Source: Anisakis pegreffii (taxonomy: Eukaryota; Nematoda; Chromadorea; Rhabditida; Anisakidae). From it: DNA of 64,000 nt. Position numbers and translations under genes: made by a program. Below are positions 43,140 through 56,100 of this stretch, piece by piece. The notes beneath the pieces are model-generated. The model was not told the DNA's origin. It ran no database searches and saw only the letters and a program-made list of their open reading frames with translations. Position 1 is the stretch's first letter. Every line of letters starts with the position of its first letter. The stretch lies in the NCBI GenBank assembly GCA_035041965.1, contig JAPYMA010000437.1:26196-90195 (forward strand), given 5' to 3'.

Positions 43140-44900
43140 TTCGCGACAACACCAATCTGTTGACTCAGAGCATCCAAAGAATTATATTTACCTATGGCGA
43201 ACACATTCACTGAATCGTTACCTTTCAAGTAATCCGGAATAGAACGATCAGTCTTCAACAACACTGGATGAAAAATTGAAAAAAAAGGATCGAAACAAAA
43301 TTTAAAAATTGAAAATAAATAATCTGTACCCAAAAATTGGTCAATTTTTTGGTAAGTTGATCTGCTTCAAGTGTGTTGAACGAATAATATTGAGTTACTT
43401 TACGTTAACTGTATGGTGAAGGTATTCGAATCTATGTATCACTTTTACATTCTGAGAAATTTGCGTCCGAAATGAGTTTCATTATTTCCGACAGTCTTGT
43501 TTGAACCACCAAATGTTTGGATTAATTCATGAAAACTTTGCTTTTCTTGACAAAATTTATGAGCAAAATTGGGTTGATTGCGAATTGTTTCAGATAATTC
43601 AGATAATTGTTTCAGATAATGCAGTTTCAATGATTGATTTCATATTGATAGACACTTGGTTCGATAGACTTCAGGCTTGATGAACGAACATATAAAATAA
43701 TGTGAAAAAAAAAGTGCTTGATATGAAATTATACAGAGAAAAGTGATCCTCATTCAACTTATTACTGCCTCTCTAATAATTAAGTCATCAAGTTCTTGTG
43801 CTGAATATAACATGACAAATTGCTATTATTATGCTCCGCCTATCATGCTGTATTACTGCTTGTACATATGTTTTACTCGGCAATAAACTATCATATCATA
43901 TCACATCATATCATAAATTGGTCAACTTTTTGTAAGTTCAGCAGAGCTGAGTATGTTGAACGGATGTTGTAAAGTTACTTTAGGTTACGCATGTGATGAT
44001 GGTATTCAGATCTCTGGATCATTTTTACATTCTGACAATGACGTATTTGAGTCCGAAATGGCTTTCATTATTTTCAACAATTTTGTTTAAACGATCAAAT
44101 GTTTGGATTAAATTATAAAAACTTCACTTTTCATTATGAAATTTATAAGCAAAGTTGTATTCGATGAAAAAAATTTTTTTAGATAATCTCGTTTCAGTGA
44201 TTGATTTCATGTTGATAAACACTGGAACAGGTGGTGATCGTGCCCGAACTATGAACATTGGTCTGATAAACTTCAGGCTTAATGAACGAACATACAATGT
44301 AATCAAATTAATTTTTCTGAGTGTGCGCTAAAAAATATGAGAGTAGAGAGGTATTTTTTAGCAAGAGGATGAGAAGTGAAGTAAGATGTATTTAACTGAG
44401 ACACTCCTGGATGCGATGGCATTAATTTGCTGGACAAGAGAAATGGTACGAAGAAATCCGACGCTGATTTTTTGTTCGTAACAGATTTTGCGACGAAAGG
44501 ATTGCGTTAACGCGGCCATTTTTTATGCTTGTTATAGCCATCAACAACTGTTCATTGCATTGAATGGAATTCTTCGAATCGCTTTATTACCTCCCTGAAG
44601 CCTATGACATGGGTTGTTTGCTGTGCTAAAAAAATCGAACCTAAAATAAGCACGTATAGTGGGGTAATGCAAAAAAAAAGATTGTCATCACGGATGTTTG
44701 AATTTTCGACCAATTCTGCTTCCTGTTGGTTTCACACAAAATTTCAGCCAGAAATATTATTCTGAGCTGGCGCAAATCACCCGAGATTCTCAGTATAGCA
44801 GTAAATTGACCGTTTCTCTTCGCTGTTCCTTTTGTTTTCTGCGACTCTTGAAGCAACGGGCGAGGATGATCCGGTTCATTTTAGGAAAACTGCATCTATA
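43140..44900 (+). repeat. Fragments of the duplicated upstream flank, in the B-C spacer
   Basis: 43140-43290 matches about 20990-21120 (TGTTGACTCAGAGCA, GAATCGTTACCTTTCAA). 43330-43700 and 43920-44330 both match 21390-21760, and 44640-44900 matches 23850-24080. The 43920-44900 part is inverted relative to 59990-59030. A CATAT-rich microsatellite lies at 43889-43916. Confidence 0.7.
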
Positions 44901-45950
44901 ATTTCGTGACAATCGAAATGAATCTTGAGCGTGCAACTAGGGTTTACAAAATCTCAACGTTTTTTCAATCCCGGATCGATTTTTGATCCCGGGATAATCC
45001 CGGGATCGAACAATTTTTGTAATATTAATGCGGGACATGTTCAAACGCACTTTTTCGAATCAATACATTCATTATCAATCAGAGAGGAGTTATTTCAATA
45101 AATTGTTGAACAAATTCGAGAAACCAAATTATTCAAATTAAAATTAATATTTCATATAATGATTCTAATGACCATACTGCAAAGGCATATTGCATTTTCT
45201 ATGCTAAAGTAAGGCATCTTGTCATCTCGGGCCTAAGGTAATAAGAGCACACTTGCATGTGAATATGAAATTCTTGATTCCACTTATTCGCTATGCTTTA
45301 AGTCCATTTTCTCTCGTCAGTGTTAATGTCAGCTGAATTCTGCCGTTTTGGAAATGTCGGTTTTTATGAAAGAAATGCATCGCATGAATTACATCATTTG
45401 AATTTTGAAGAAATTAAAAGTTCAGAGTTTATCTACAAAGTGAAAAAAAAACAACATCCGCAGTGAATTTCTATCGAATCGTCGGAACACTTACATACAT
45501 AACAATTTCGATCAGAAATCATGGAAATATACTTGATGTTCAAGCTTATGATCCTTTTGAATGGGGGGAGGGAGGGGGGAGACTCAAAATTTCGTTGAAT
45601 TTTGTTACCCTTGGTTCTCATTAGAAAATGTGATTATCTCCGTTAGTCCACGTAGAAACGCATCCAGATGAGCGTGACATAAATTAGTGAGGAGCAGAAT
45701 AATCAATTGAATATTCAATGAAATTTCATGCAAAAGTTTACCAAGCTGTTGTTCGTCCTGCTTTTCGTCTGACTTGCATTTATTTCATTAGCTATTCATC
45801 AATGACAGAGGGCAAACAGCGGAATGATTAAGGCTTGCTTCAAGATGATCATACTATCAAAATTCACGCAAATTGACCTGTTTTATCAAATCCCGAAATC
45901 CCGATATTTGACACTATCACTTTCCTGCAGATGCGATCATGGTTCAAGCT
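44900..45950. other. Spacer with dispersed repeats, no gene
   Basis: About 44940-45020 has CCCGGGATAATCCCGGGATC-like palindromic words shared with 18800-18880. A purine run (GGGGGGAGGGAGGGGGGA) lies near 45565. 45590-45860 matches 18480-18760. Confidence 0.6.
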
Positions 45951-45956
45951 ACTGTT

Positions 45957-46495
45957 CAACAGGGAGCAGTTTTTCGCACGGGAGGGACCCCGCGGGGAGA
46001 AAAGTGGACGGAGGGATATCCCGCAAAAAAGCCAGGGAGCAAATTGCGCGGGGGGGACCTCGTCGGGGAATGACCGCTCCCCGTGTTCCCCGACGGGAAG
46101 GATAGGGAGCATTTCAGCTCAATTTTTTTGACAATATTTCAATTTTTTAAAGATTTTTCTTTTTTTAAAGTAGTTTTCTTTCAAGTGCACCTTATACTCA
46201 CATTTCAAAACAAACAGCAAGACAATATTGAAAGTGTTGCAGCGGTCTTTCACCATTTTCAGTTGATCGTTCGCGATATTCGCGAAGTTTCGCGCTCCCC
46301 GTCCTCCCCGACGGGGAGCGAAACTGGACGGGAGGGGGGTCCACGAGAAAAGGTCGGGGAGCGGATCGCCGGGGGGTCCTCGTGGGAGACAATTGGACGG
46401 AGGGAAGGGGGTCCGCGCGAAAAAATCGCGGAGCAAATTGCGGGGGGAGGAGCGTTCCCCGCCGGGGAGCCTGTTTCCCGACGAACACTAGTTCA
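45957..46495. repeat. Two adjoining GC-rich MITE-like islands downstream of gene C
   Basis: Both halves contain GGGGAGCAAATTGCGCGGG-type words, and the right half ends CGACGAACACTAG. The flank TTCAAGCT lies on both sides (before 45957 and after 46490), suggesting insertion into a sequence otherwise like the downstream flank of gene A near 17285. Confidence 0.65.
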
Positions 46496-46727
46496 AGCTG
46501 AAGATAATAAGCTGTGGAAGAAAAGCAGTAACATCTGTTTCAGCATATAATAGGTGAACAGTTGAAATCATGTCTTTTTCTCGTTGTTCTCATCATCCCT
46601 GTCATCACTCGTTCCTATGGATCGTAGATACCAATAACTTAAGATTCAATATATCAAAAAAAACAACCATTTCATGCGGGTAAATTGAAAAATCGCTAGA
46701 ATGGAAGACGGGTTACAAACAAAATCA

Positions 46728-46733
46728 TTTATT
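46728..46733 (-). terminator. Poly(A) signal of gene C
   Basis: TTTATT on the plus strand is AATAAA on the gene strand, within the shared sentence CTGCCAATAAATGATTTTG. Confidence 0.7.
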
Positions 46734-47047
46734 GGCAGTCAAGTAGAGAGCTGAAAGAATCAACAACACATGCACATGTTAGTCTATAAATGAGCCCATA
46801 TTTTATTCAGGAGAATTTCTTGAAATTAAAGAACACTAAGCAATTCGAACTCTTCGCTGTTCTTTTCGGACTGTCGACAAAAATTTCATGGACTATCAAG
46901 ACCTTCATCGTGTGTCAATCAAAATCAACTTGTGAATGAATGGTGCAGTTTATAAGATATGATTCTTAGAAAATTCGAGCTCGTGTTACAATGATCTCAA
47001 TGAAGCATAAATCAATCAAAAAACTTGAAAATTTTCTTGAAGTAGAC

Positions 47048-47162
47048 TCATTTCTTCTTGCAAACCTCAACACAAGCGACATTATCTGCACATTCTGAGC
47101 AAACCAATTGCTCAACGGCTGGTCCATAGCATACGCAATCGTTATCACCAATACAGACCCTT
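47048..47162 (-). pseudogene. Orphaned terminal Cys-tail exon of gene C
   Basis: After AATTGAAG the frame reads VCIGDNDCVCYGPAVEQLVC, then SECADNVACVEVCKKK and TGA, homologous to the last exon of B and the end of A. No donor of matching phase was found upstream in C. Either an unrecognised splice rescues it or it is no longer translated. Confidence 0.6.
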
Positions 47163-47169
47163 CAATTGA

Positions 47170-50100
47170 TTAATTTTTACAAACTGATTTCAGTAAGTGT
47201 TTCAGATGACATCTTTCCTTCAATAAATTTAATCCTACGGTCAAGGCTTCCGGTCGTTCCAGCAATGTTCTGCACTTCCTAACATCAAAACAATGAACAT
47301 CTTTTAGCAAAAAATGCAATTTCGAGACAACGAAAAACAGAAAGACCAAAAGTTACCTCGATCTTCTCATAGCTCCACCGACGTGCTCATTCCATCCCCA
47401 CCATTCAGACCATTGACATGATACTCCAGTGGTTCCAGCAGTACTACCAACTGCTGTTCTTGTAACTGGTTTGATATAATACGGAACTCGTACAGGTATT
47501 ATCACTGGTCCCGGCTCATAAACGGGCATGGGACGATGATGGTATATGATCTGGTCTCCGATCACAGCAGGTTGAGTATCTACATGAGTAGGTGTTACGG
47601 AAGTTGGACGTAATGATTGTGGTTCTGGCTGAGGTTGAGGCTCGAACCCAGGCTGGATGGAAGGCAGGGGTTCGTATTCGTGAGGGAACATGACGCACTG
47701 ATACTGATTGCAAGGTCTTTGTTCACGGTCATTACCAGCACAAAGACATCCACTGCTATCATCTTAAAATATTTATTTTTTAGGTGTTCTTTGATGGAAA
47801 CATAGATAGGCAACAATCAGTGTTGTACCGCAATTTGAATTGTTTTTGTTGACTTTATATTCATTGTGACAAATGACTGCTCATTGCATTTTCCATATTG
47901 ACATAACTGCTATTCTGAACATTTCAGGATAAGATGAACCGCGTGCTCAATATATGCAATTATGTAATAGGGATTCAAATAGTGTGAAATCCAAGCAAAT
48001 CGCCATCAACAGGATACACTTCATTCGCTGCTGATGATAACAATTGAAATGAATTTCATCATCAATCATGATCTCTAATCACATAAACCGACCAATTAAA
48101 AGGTGGCTACCGACTAACCCGTTCCAGGTCTCATACACATTCTCGTTCGCGTGATTCGTCCTCCTCCACAATCACGATCGCAATTGCTCCAATCATTCCA
48201 TGTTGTCCATTGACAACATGCTTGCACAAGGCATACTGAGTGATCCTGAAGTATTCCACGGCTAACACAGACAACATAATTACATTTCAGTTCTCGACAC
48301 AACGAAAATATTCCATCGAAGAGCATTATCAACTGTTCATCTCACCGAGAATGAAACAGAAATTCATGGATCACTTTGCAGTCGAATGAATGAAACAAAC
48401 CACGGCATCTCCTTCACATCTGCTTGATGGAGCTCCTTCCGAAGTTACACATTCACGTCGTCTAGCCTTCTTACCCGGACCACAGTCCTTGTCACATGTC
48501 GACCAGTCTCCCCATGATGTCCATTGTGCACATGCACGATTATCGCATCGTTGAGTTTCCTTAATTCATATTTGGTGATTTTCATCATAATCTCTAATAT
48601 TGCATCCAAGAGCACTATCACCTTTTTATCCCACCGCATTCAACACATTTTTTTCATTTCAGTTCGTTTCATAGGCGCTTTTCAGCTTCGTTTTTTGCAG
48701 TATTATTCTAGACACTGCTTCAAACCTTCGAAATTCACTGGATTTGAGCAAACGATTTTTGCAACAGTCACTGCCATATTGAACTTTCATGCATTCAAAT
48801 TCGTTGCCATTTAATGCTGTCACCGACGCCAAAATGTTGTTCACTGCTGAACTCTTGGAATAGCGCAATCGGTCGATCGATGCCAGCAAATTGCAACGAA
48901 AGTGACAGTGGGAACTATATGAATTAATATCCATCCTCGAGCATGTCTCCACGGTTTCTCAACCCTTATTGAATGTTTCATAACTGGTGATCTTTTCGAT
49001 CAGACTATGAATTTGGTGAGATACCATTCAATGGATCTGATTAAGAATGTAGCTAAAAAGAAACAAGCTCACCTCACGTGCTCCAACACATTCCTGACCA
49101 TGCATACAGGTTCGCGAACGAGTCTGTGTTCCAGTACTGCAAGAGCACTCAGCCCAGTCTCCCCATGATGACCATGATGAGCATGGACCGTGCTCACATA
49201 AAGTCTGCTCTACACTCTTACCTTAAAGCAGGTTCGTCGTTTACAATAAACTGCATATTCAAAAGTGAGCGTCTCAGTAGCTTTAAAATGGTGGCGAGTG
49301 GCACTCTTTCGTGACTGGATGAATAGCATTCACTCTTCTCATCAAGAATCAAATTACCTAAGCAGAAATTGCCATGGCACGTTCGCATACGGGTCTGCGT
49401 TCCCTTACCACATGTGGCTGAGCAATGAGACCAACTTTGCCATTCACCCCAAGTCGAGCATTGCTGTTCATGGCATTCCATTTGTTCAGACGCTTCACCT
49501 GCAACAGGCATTTGTTCAGTTGAGCTATTTCTCGACGATATCTCGCGGATGGACGACCTGTATACGGCTCATTAATTAAGGTAATCGGTCATCATTTCCA
49601 GTGAGAGGCGAATCACTCAATATAAAGTTCAACTAAAGAGAAATTCTGTAGCTTATTCGGTATTTTCGAAATGATTTCGTTTCAACTCTTCGATTACTTT
49701 GAAACTTCCCAACCGCCTTATTTTTGGTTACCGGAGTACTCTTCACTAATGTGGTGATGCGGTCAGATACTGACACAGTCATGAGTTCAACTATTTCACT
49801 CGTCGTAAATCGAGTTTGGCTGAAACATCCAAAAAACAGGAACGTTAGATTTTTTGCCAGTGTCATTGCTTTGTTATGAAGTGTTTGAATGACAGTAAAC
49901 ATACCTTCGCAGTAACTTCCAATGCACAAACGCTCTCTTGTTTTCATGCCTCTTCCACAAGATACCGAGCAAGAAGACCATGCTTGCCAATTGGTCCAGT
50001 GTGAGCACGGTTCGTTTTCACAATCACTTTGTTGATATGAGTCTCCTGAAGAATCACCAAATTCATCACTGGATTTAATAGATGGTCCAGTAGTTAGAAT

Positions 50101-53100
50101 CATGATCTCTCCCCGACTGAACATAATGCTCATTCTCATGTGACTTCGAATGATGTGATGATGACTAGAATTCGATTTTGTTTTATCAGACGCGCCGATA
50201 TGCCGAATAAGGGTCGATAAATTCATGAACTAATTTATTGATATTCTTGTCAAGAATGTTCAAAAACGATGATAAGGATGCAGGTAAAGACAACTGTTGA
50301 TTTAGAAAATCATTAAAATGTTTGCTATACTGACCTAGGCAATGCCCACCAGTACACACACGCGTTCTTCTTTTTGTGCCATATCCGCACGTTGCTGAAC
50401 ATGCTGACCACTGCTCCCAGTGACTCCATTCAGCACATTCCACGCCGGTGTTGCATGATTCTGCCTGCATTTTCATAACGCGGATTATTTTACTTCATTG
50501 TCAGATAAATCAGATACAGTTTCACTGTGATCACTTAACTGCTTGCAGAATATGGTTAGTGGTGTTGCTGAAAGTTACAACTATCCGTCAAAAATAACGA
50601 TAAACCTTCCGAAGCATTTGGGACGCAATATGCAAGATGTAGTATGCATATATTACCTGTTTGTGAGTGATATCATGGTTCAGTTATACAATTAATCATC
50701 ACCACTAAAAATTTATCTTACCTCAAAACTGGAACCGTCACAGAGACCCTCACCTACGTGACAATATCGTGATCTGCTCCTCTCGCCCATTCCGCAGGTT
50801 GCTAAAAGACAAGTTTTTATGTTTTTTTTAAATCAGTTGCTCTAATGTTTTTGGACATATGAGCCAAATTACTAAACGAAAGACTTATATTTTCGTACTT
50901 CAAATGATTTTCTCGAGAGTGAATCACATCGCACAAGATATTCTTTCAGCTCTAATGAATCAACAGAAACGGATTCAGGCAGGATACACCAAACCTCTGC
51001 ATGTGCTCCATTCAGTCCAATGAGACCAAGTCTTGCAAGGTTCAAGGTCAATACATCGTCTCCATTCCACTGATTCGCCACTGCATTGAGCATTCGTCGA
51101 TGACTCACATTTTCTCTCCCTTTGCTGCGAGCCAATATCGCAAGTGGCAGAACACGCTGACCATTCCGTCCATTCAGTCCAAACTTCAAAATAATATCTC
51201 GTTCATATATCATTCTCTCCGCACAATCCAATTTTTATCCTTTTTCCTGTTGCTTGTGCTTTGTCATTTATTGCATTGAGAAGTACTAAAAGGCTTAACA
51301 TTGTACGGATTATTTTACTCTAATAGAATTTCCCCTTTCACAATGAAACGCGCAAAGTTAGAGGCAATTTTCTGAATTTACCGGGTGCTCCAACTGGAGA
51401 AAATGGTCGTGGACGTGGTCTAGGAGTAGACTGGTTGAAGACGATTGAGTCATCGGCTGGGGCACTAGGCCGACCTTGTGGTCCGATATCTTGTTCTGGT
51501 TGCGGTTGTTGGTGGTGGTCAATAGGAAAATCGGTTGGTGATACTGTCTGCTGACCGATCTGTTCTCCTTCAATCTGACCTGGCTGCGTTTGCTGATGGA
51601 TACCAATAGTATGCACGTCTGTTGATACTGTCACTTGACCGATCTGTTCTCCACCAACCTGACCTGGCTGAATTTGTTCATGGATTCCAATGGTATGTCC
51701 GGCTGGTGATACTATCTGTTGACCGATCTGTCCTCCAACAATCTGACCTGGCTGCGTTTGTTGATGGATTCCAATTGTATGCACGGCTGGTGATACTATC
51801 TGAGGACCGATCTGTCCTCCAACAATCTGACCTGGCTGAATTTGTTCATGGATTCCAATAGTATGTCCGGCTGGGGATACTATCTGTTGACTGATCTGCC
51901 CTCCAACAATCTGACCTGGCTGCGTTTGTTGATGGATTCCAATAGTATGCACGGCTGGTGATACTGTCTGCTGGTGGATCCTGTGCACAACAACCTGACC
52001 TGGCTGCGTTTGCTGATAGCTTTCACGAGTGAATCCGGCTTGTGATACTGTCGCTCCCGTTTGATATCCTACTGACGATGGTGTAACAATTCTGTATTGA
52101 CCAGCACAAGGATGTGCACAAGCACCTACTGCCGGAACTGCGTAATGTACCTTAAAACAATTCGGTGTGATTACATACTTCGTAAGCATAATAATGCGGT
52201 TCATTCAACCCTTCACATATCCTCATCATTCGTTTTGTCAGTTCTTTGTTAAATTGAAACCATCTAATTTAAACGGGTTCATTCCTACGATTATTGACAG
52301 ATGCATTTGGAGATATCGTCACGATCGCTATATTCATAAATGTATTCGAACGTTCCACAGAAGGATTCGTTAATCCAAATCATTAAGTAGTTAATTCAAT
52401 CCAAAAATCATTTATCTTTTCCAGTTTAAACTGAACATTTAAAACATAATTCATCAAATTTTCCTTCTTGAATACCAGTCACAAGAAACAATTCTGCGCG
52501 AAACGAAGTGTCAATTGTTTGCACGAATGTGGGCTGTTTCAATGGGAATGGCAGCATGAGCAGTCAGAGGAACTAAATGAAGTTGCATCACGAACGTTAC
52601 CTGCTGTCCTGCAGCTGCCGCCGACTGGTATTGGTTTTGAAGCTGTTGGTGCACGTATTGCTGACGATAGCAACATAATTTTTGCATTTGTTGTTGATGT
52701 TGAGCCATAATGCGAGCATATTCGCTGCTGAAAGCTTTTGAAATTCAGCATCTCATTCTGCTTGCTCCCTCAGAATTGAATTAATCTAGTGCTTCATCGG
52801 AGATAATAAGACTCACTTCATACAACTTCGAGAAGCTTATTCATTTTTTATCGCATCATATAACAACTAATGAGTTTGATGAATATCTCATTCATACGTA
52901 CTTCTGCAGGAAAGAATGATTCTTCCTCGCACAAAACATTCGGAAAAAGTCATTTTCTGGATTTTTCGTTGATCATTCCAAGGGAGATTGGTGAGTTTCC
53001 GTATTCTGCTTTTCATAATTCAAATTCATAGCATACATTCTAGTCAGTTAATGCAATGTTTGTTCTCATAGCTGAACTGCTCTGTTTCGAAATAATATTT

Positions 53101-56100
53101 TTGACCAACCGTAATGTTATTCTATTACGTCGATCGCGTGTGTCAGCTTATCAATGAGATTTTGTTAAACTGAAGTACAAATGCATTGATGAAAATGGAG
53201 GAAAACAGATTACGTTTGGAATGTGGGATGAGAGTAAGGAAGTGGTGGATATGGAACAGCAATCGAGACTGTTGCTGTTGGTTGAGCGGCCGAAATCACA
53301 GATGCTCCCGGTACCCCAGACACTCCCGATATTCCCGAAACTCCTGATACTCCAGACACTCCCGACATTCCCGAAACTCCTGATACTCCAGACACTCCCG
53401 ACATTCCCGAAACTCCTGATACTCCAGACACTCCTGACATGCCCGAAACTCCTGATACTCCAGATACTCCCGACATGCCCGAAACTCCCGATACTCCAGA
53501 CACTCCCGATCCTGCCAAAACTACTGATCCTCCCAATCCACCCGCAGTCGTATAACATCTTCTGCGTTGAACAAGTCGACCATATTCACATGGTTGGGTA
53601 CGTAATTGTATGCCTTAACGTAATCTAATCATTATTGAATTGCAGAGATTTTATTCCAACACCTGTTTACAGCACGAATCAAAATCTCGCACAATCAATT
53701 TTCTGGATCAAAATTCAAGTAACGTCAGGGAGAGTCTTCAGAGATCAATGTAGTGATAATGATACACTCGAATCAATTAATATCATGAATGATTCAGATT
53801 GAAGTTTTAAAAATTTGACAAACATACGGTTTGTGGGTGAGCACACTGACCATCTTGTCCAAGGTCCAGTTCCTATAACCGGACGATCGAAGCCAACATC
53901 TGAACAGTTCGACATGTATCGCGCTACATCAAATTTATCTCTGGTTTTCTAATCGTCAAATCCAGAGTGGTTTATCAAGAACAGATGGATTATTGTACAA
54001 TGCTGATGAAGCAGTAAGCTTGTGTACTTTTGCTCACCTCTCTTTTTCAAGGGTACGTTATCTGACGACATTACGAAATGCTCTGCAAGAGGTGGAACCG
54101 GGTCGAATTCATGGCAATTCACTACTACTTCAAGTGATCTTACCATATCCAGTGGTGATGACGGCTTCTCAGGAACCAGCGCTACCTGATATATTTCGTT
54201 TTATTAATGCTTTTAAGGAGCGAAGCTGATGAATCTCGAAGGATATTCATAGGGTACACAAAAATTTTTTAATCTTATCGTTTCTGACATGTTAACTTCT
54301 TTAAATCATGCAGCAATTTTCAGCGTTGAACTTTTGAAAACGTTAAAAAAATGAGTGTTCCTGATGTGGCGTAATTTATCGCAGTATGAAAAATGGTAAG
54401 CAAAGAGTCGTGAAGAATGAACTGACTTCTTCGTTAACGCTGTTCTTATCAAACAGATAGCAAATGTGCTTCTGGTTCTCGTCCCCACTATGCACGTAAT
54501 AGAACATCACTGAACGAAATATCAAATCAATTATAAAGTCAATGGAAGCATGATAATATTCACGCATTGGTGTAAATAAAACATGAATGCATCGATAAAA
54601 AATCAATCCATTGATGTTGGTTTATGTCCACGAAAATTTGTTCAGAAAAATCCTAAAACATTCGACATCCTCATCTAGCTGATGGATCAAAGAAAAGTTC
54701 AATTAACACGCCTTCTAATGGTGAATACTGCTGGATGTTTGCCTTTAGTCACTCATGGCAAAATGTGGAGCTTCTGTACTGTTGCTTACGCTCTTTTTCA
54801 AGGACACATCATCTGACAACATTTCAAGGGTGATAAAAGTGACTTCAAATTCAATATTTTCATGAAAGTAGATTGTTTAAGCTCACAGGCAAGCTTTCTC
54901 ACTGTTGTGAAAAAATTTGAACGATACTGCCAGATTTTTTTAAAAACGAAAATGCGCATGAAAACAACCTCCAACGCATTTTGGGTATGTCTCAAGACAG
55001 CTTTTCCGACAGTCACTCGCTGAGTCAAGACGAATTCTCGAGAATGGCTCAATTCCCATAAACGCTGTATTATTGTGCGTTCGCACACACAGATCTTCTA
55101 TCTGAAAACGCAACATCTTCAATATGATGGGATTGTTCGATTGCATATTTCCAATATAAAATCAACTTTTCATCGGATGGATTCCAAATGCTCATTCTTA
55201 ACCAAAAACATTGATATTAACTCTAATAATTCAGTGTTGGGCTTTTCAAAACTTGCGAACACTGGCAGTCTGTTACCTTTTCCAGTTCACTTTTTGCGTC
55301 AGTCAGGTTTCCATTGCGACGTGGAATTGGTCTCCGGTGTTCTCTTGGAGTAACCCGACCTGAAAGTGTAGGAACTTTTAGGATTTCAGATTCAGCGAGC
55401 ACTGCAAGAAAGTGGTCATTGAAGCGAACTGCAAAAAAATTTTATGGATGTGAATCTGACAGACATTAAAGCACGCAGATATAATTCAACGGAGCTATTG
55501 TAAAGGATGCGATCAAGCTGATTGCAAATTAAGCGAACACACTCAGGCCGCTTCTGTTTTCCTATAACTAGAACTGGCACATCTATTTTCATTTACTTCG
55601 TTTTCATTTATTCTTTCCCTTTCACGTTCATTCAGTGGGTCGTCTTAAAGTTGGTGATGAAATACTTTGGTGTAGCAAACAGACTGAAGCATTTTGCTAG
55701 AAGGTGAGACAAATGGCGGTTGAGAAACGATCGACACGACTGAGATGTTATGAAGATGAAATTACAAAAAATGGAATGGGTTGGAAACGATGACCCCCTC
55801 CTCCCCCCTGCCCCAGCCTTTCACTACGGAAGGCAGCGATATCCCGCGATGACAGTCGTCGTCTCTCAGAAATCTCCCTTGCCGCCATTTCGCGGGCATT
55901 CCTTTCCGGAATCCCTAACGTTTTTATCTCTAATACTTATCAGCTGCACACCTCACAACCTTCCTCTTCCATTCATAGAATGTTTATAATGATTCACGAT
56001 CATGTTTCAAAGTTAAACTCTTCCTTAATCTCACGTCTTCCAGCACTCAGATGTCATTCGGTTGCATACATCATCCCAGCATGTAGATCAAGATTAGTAC

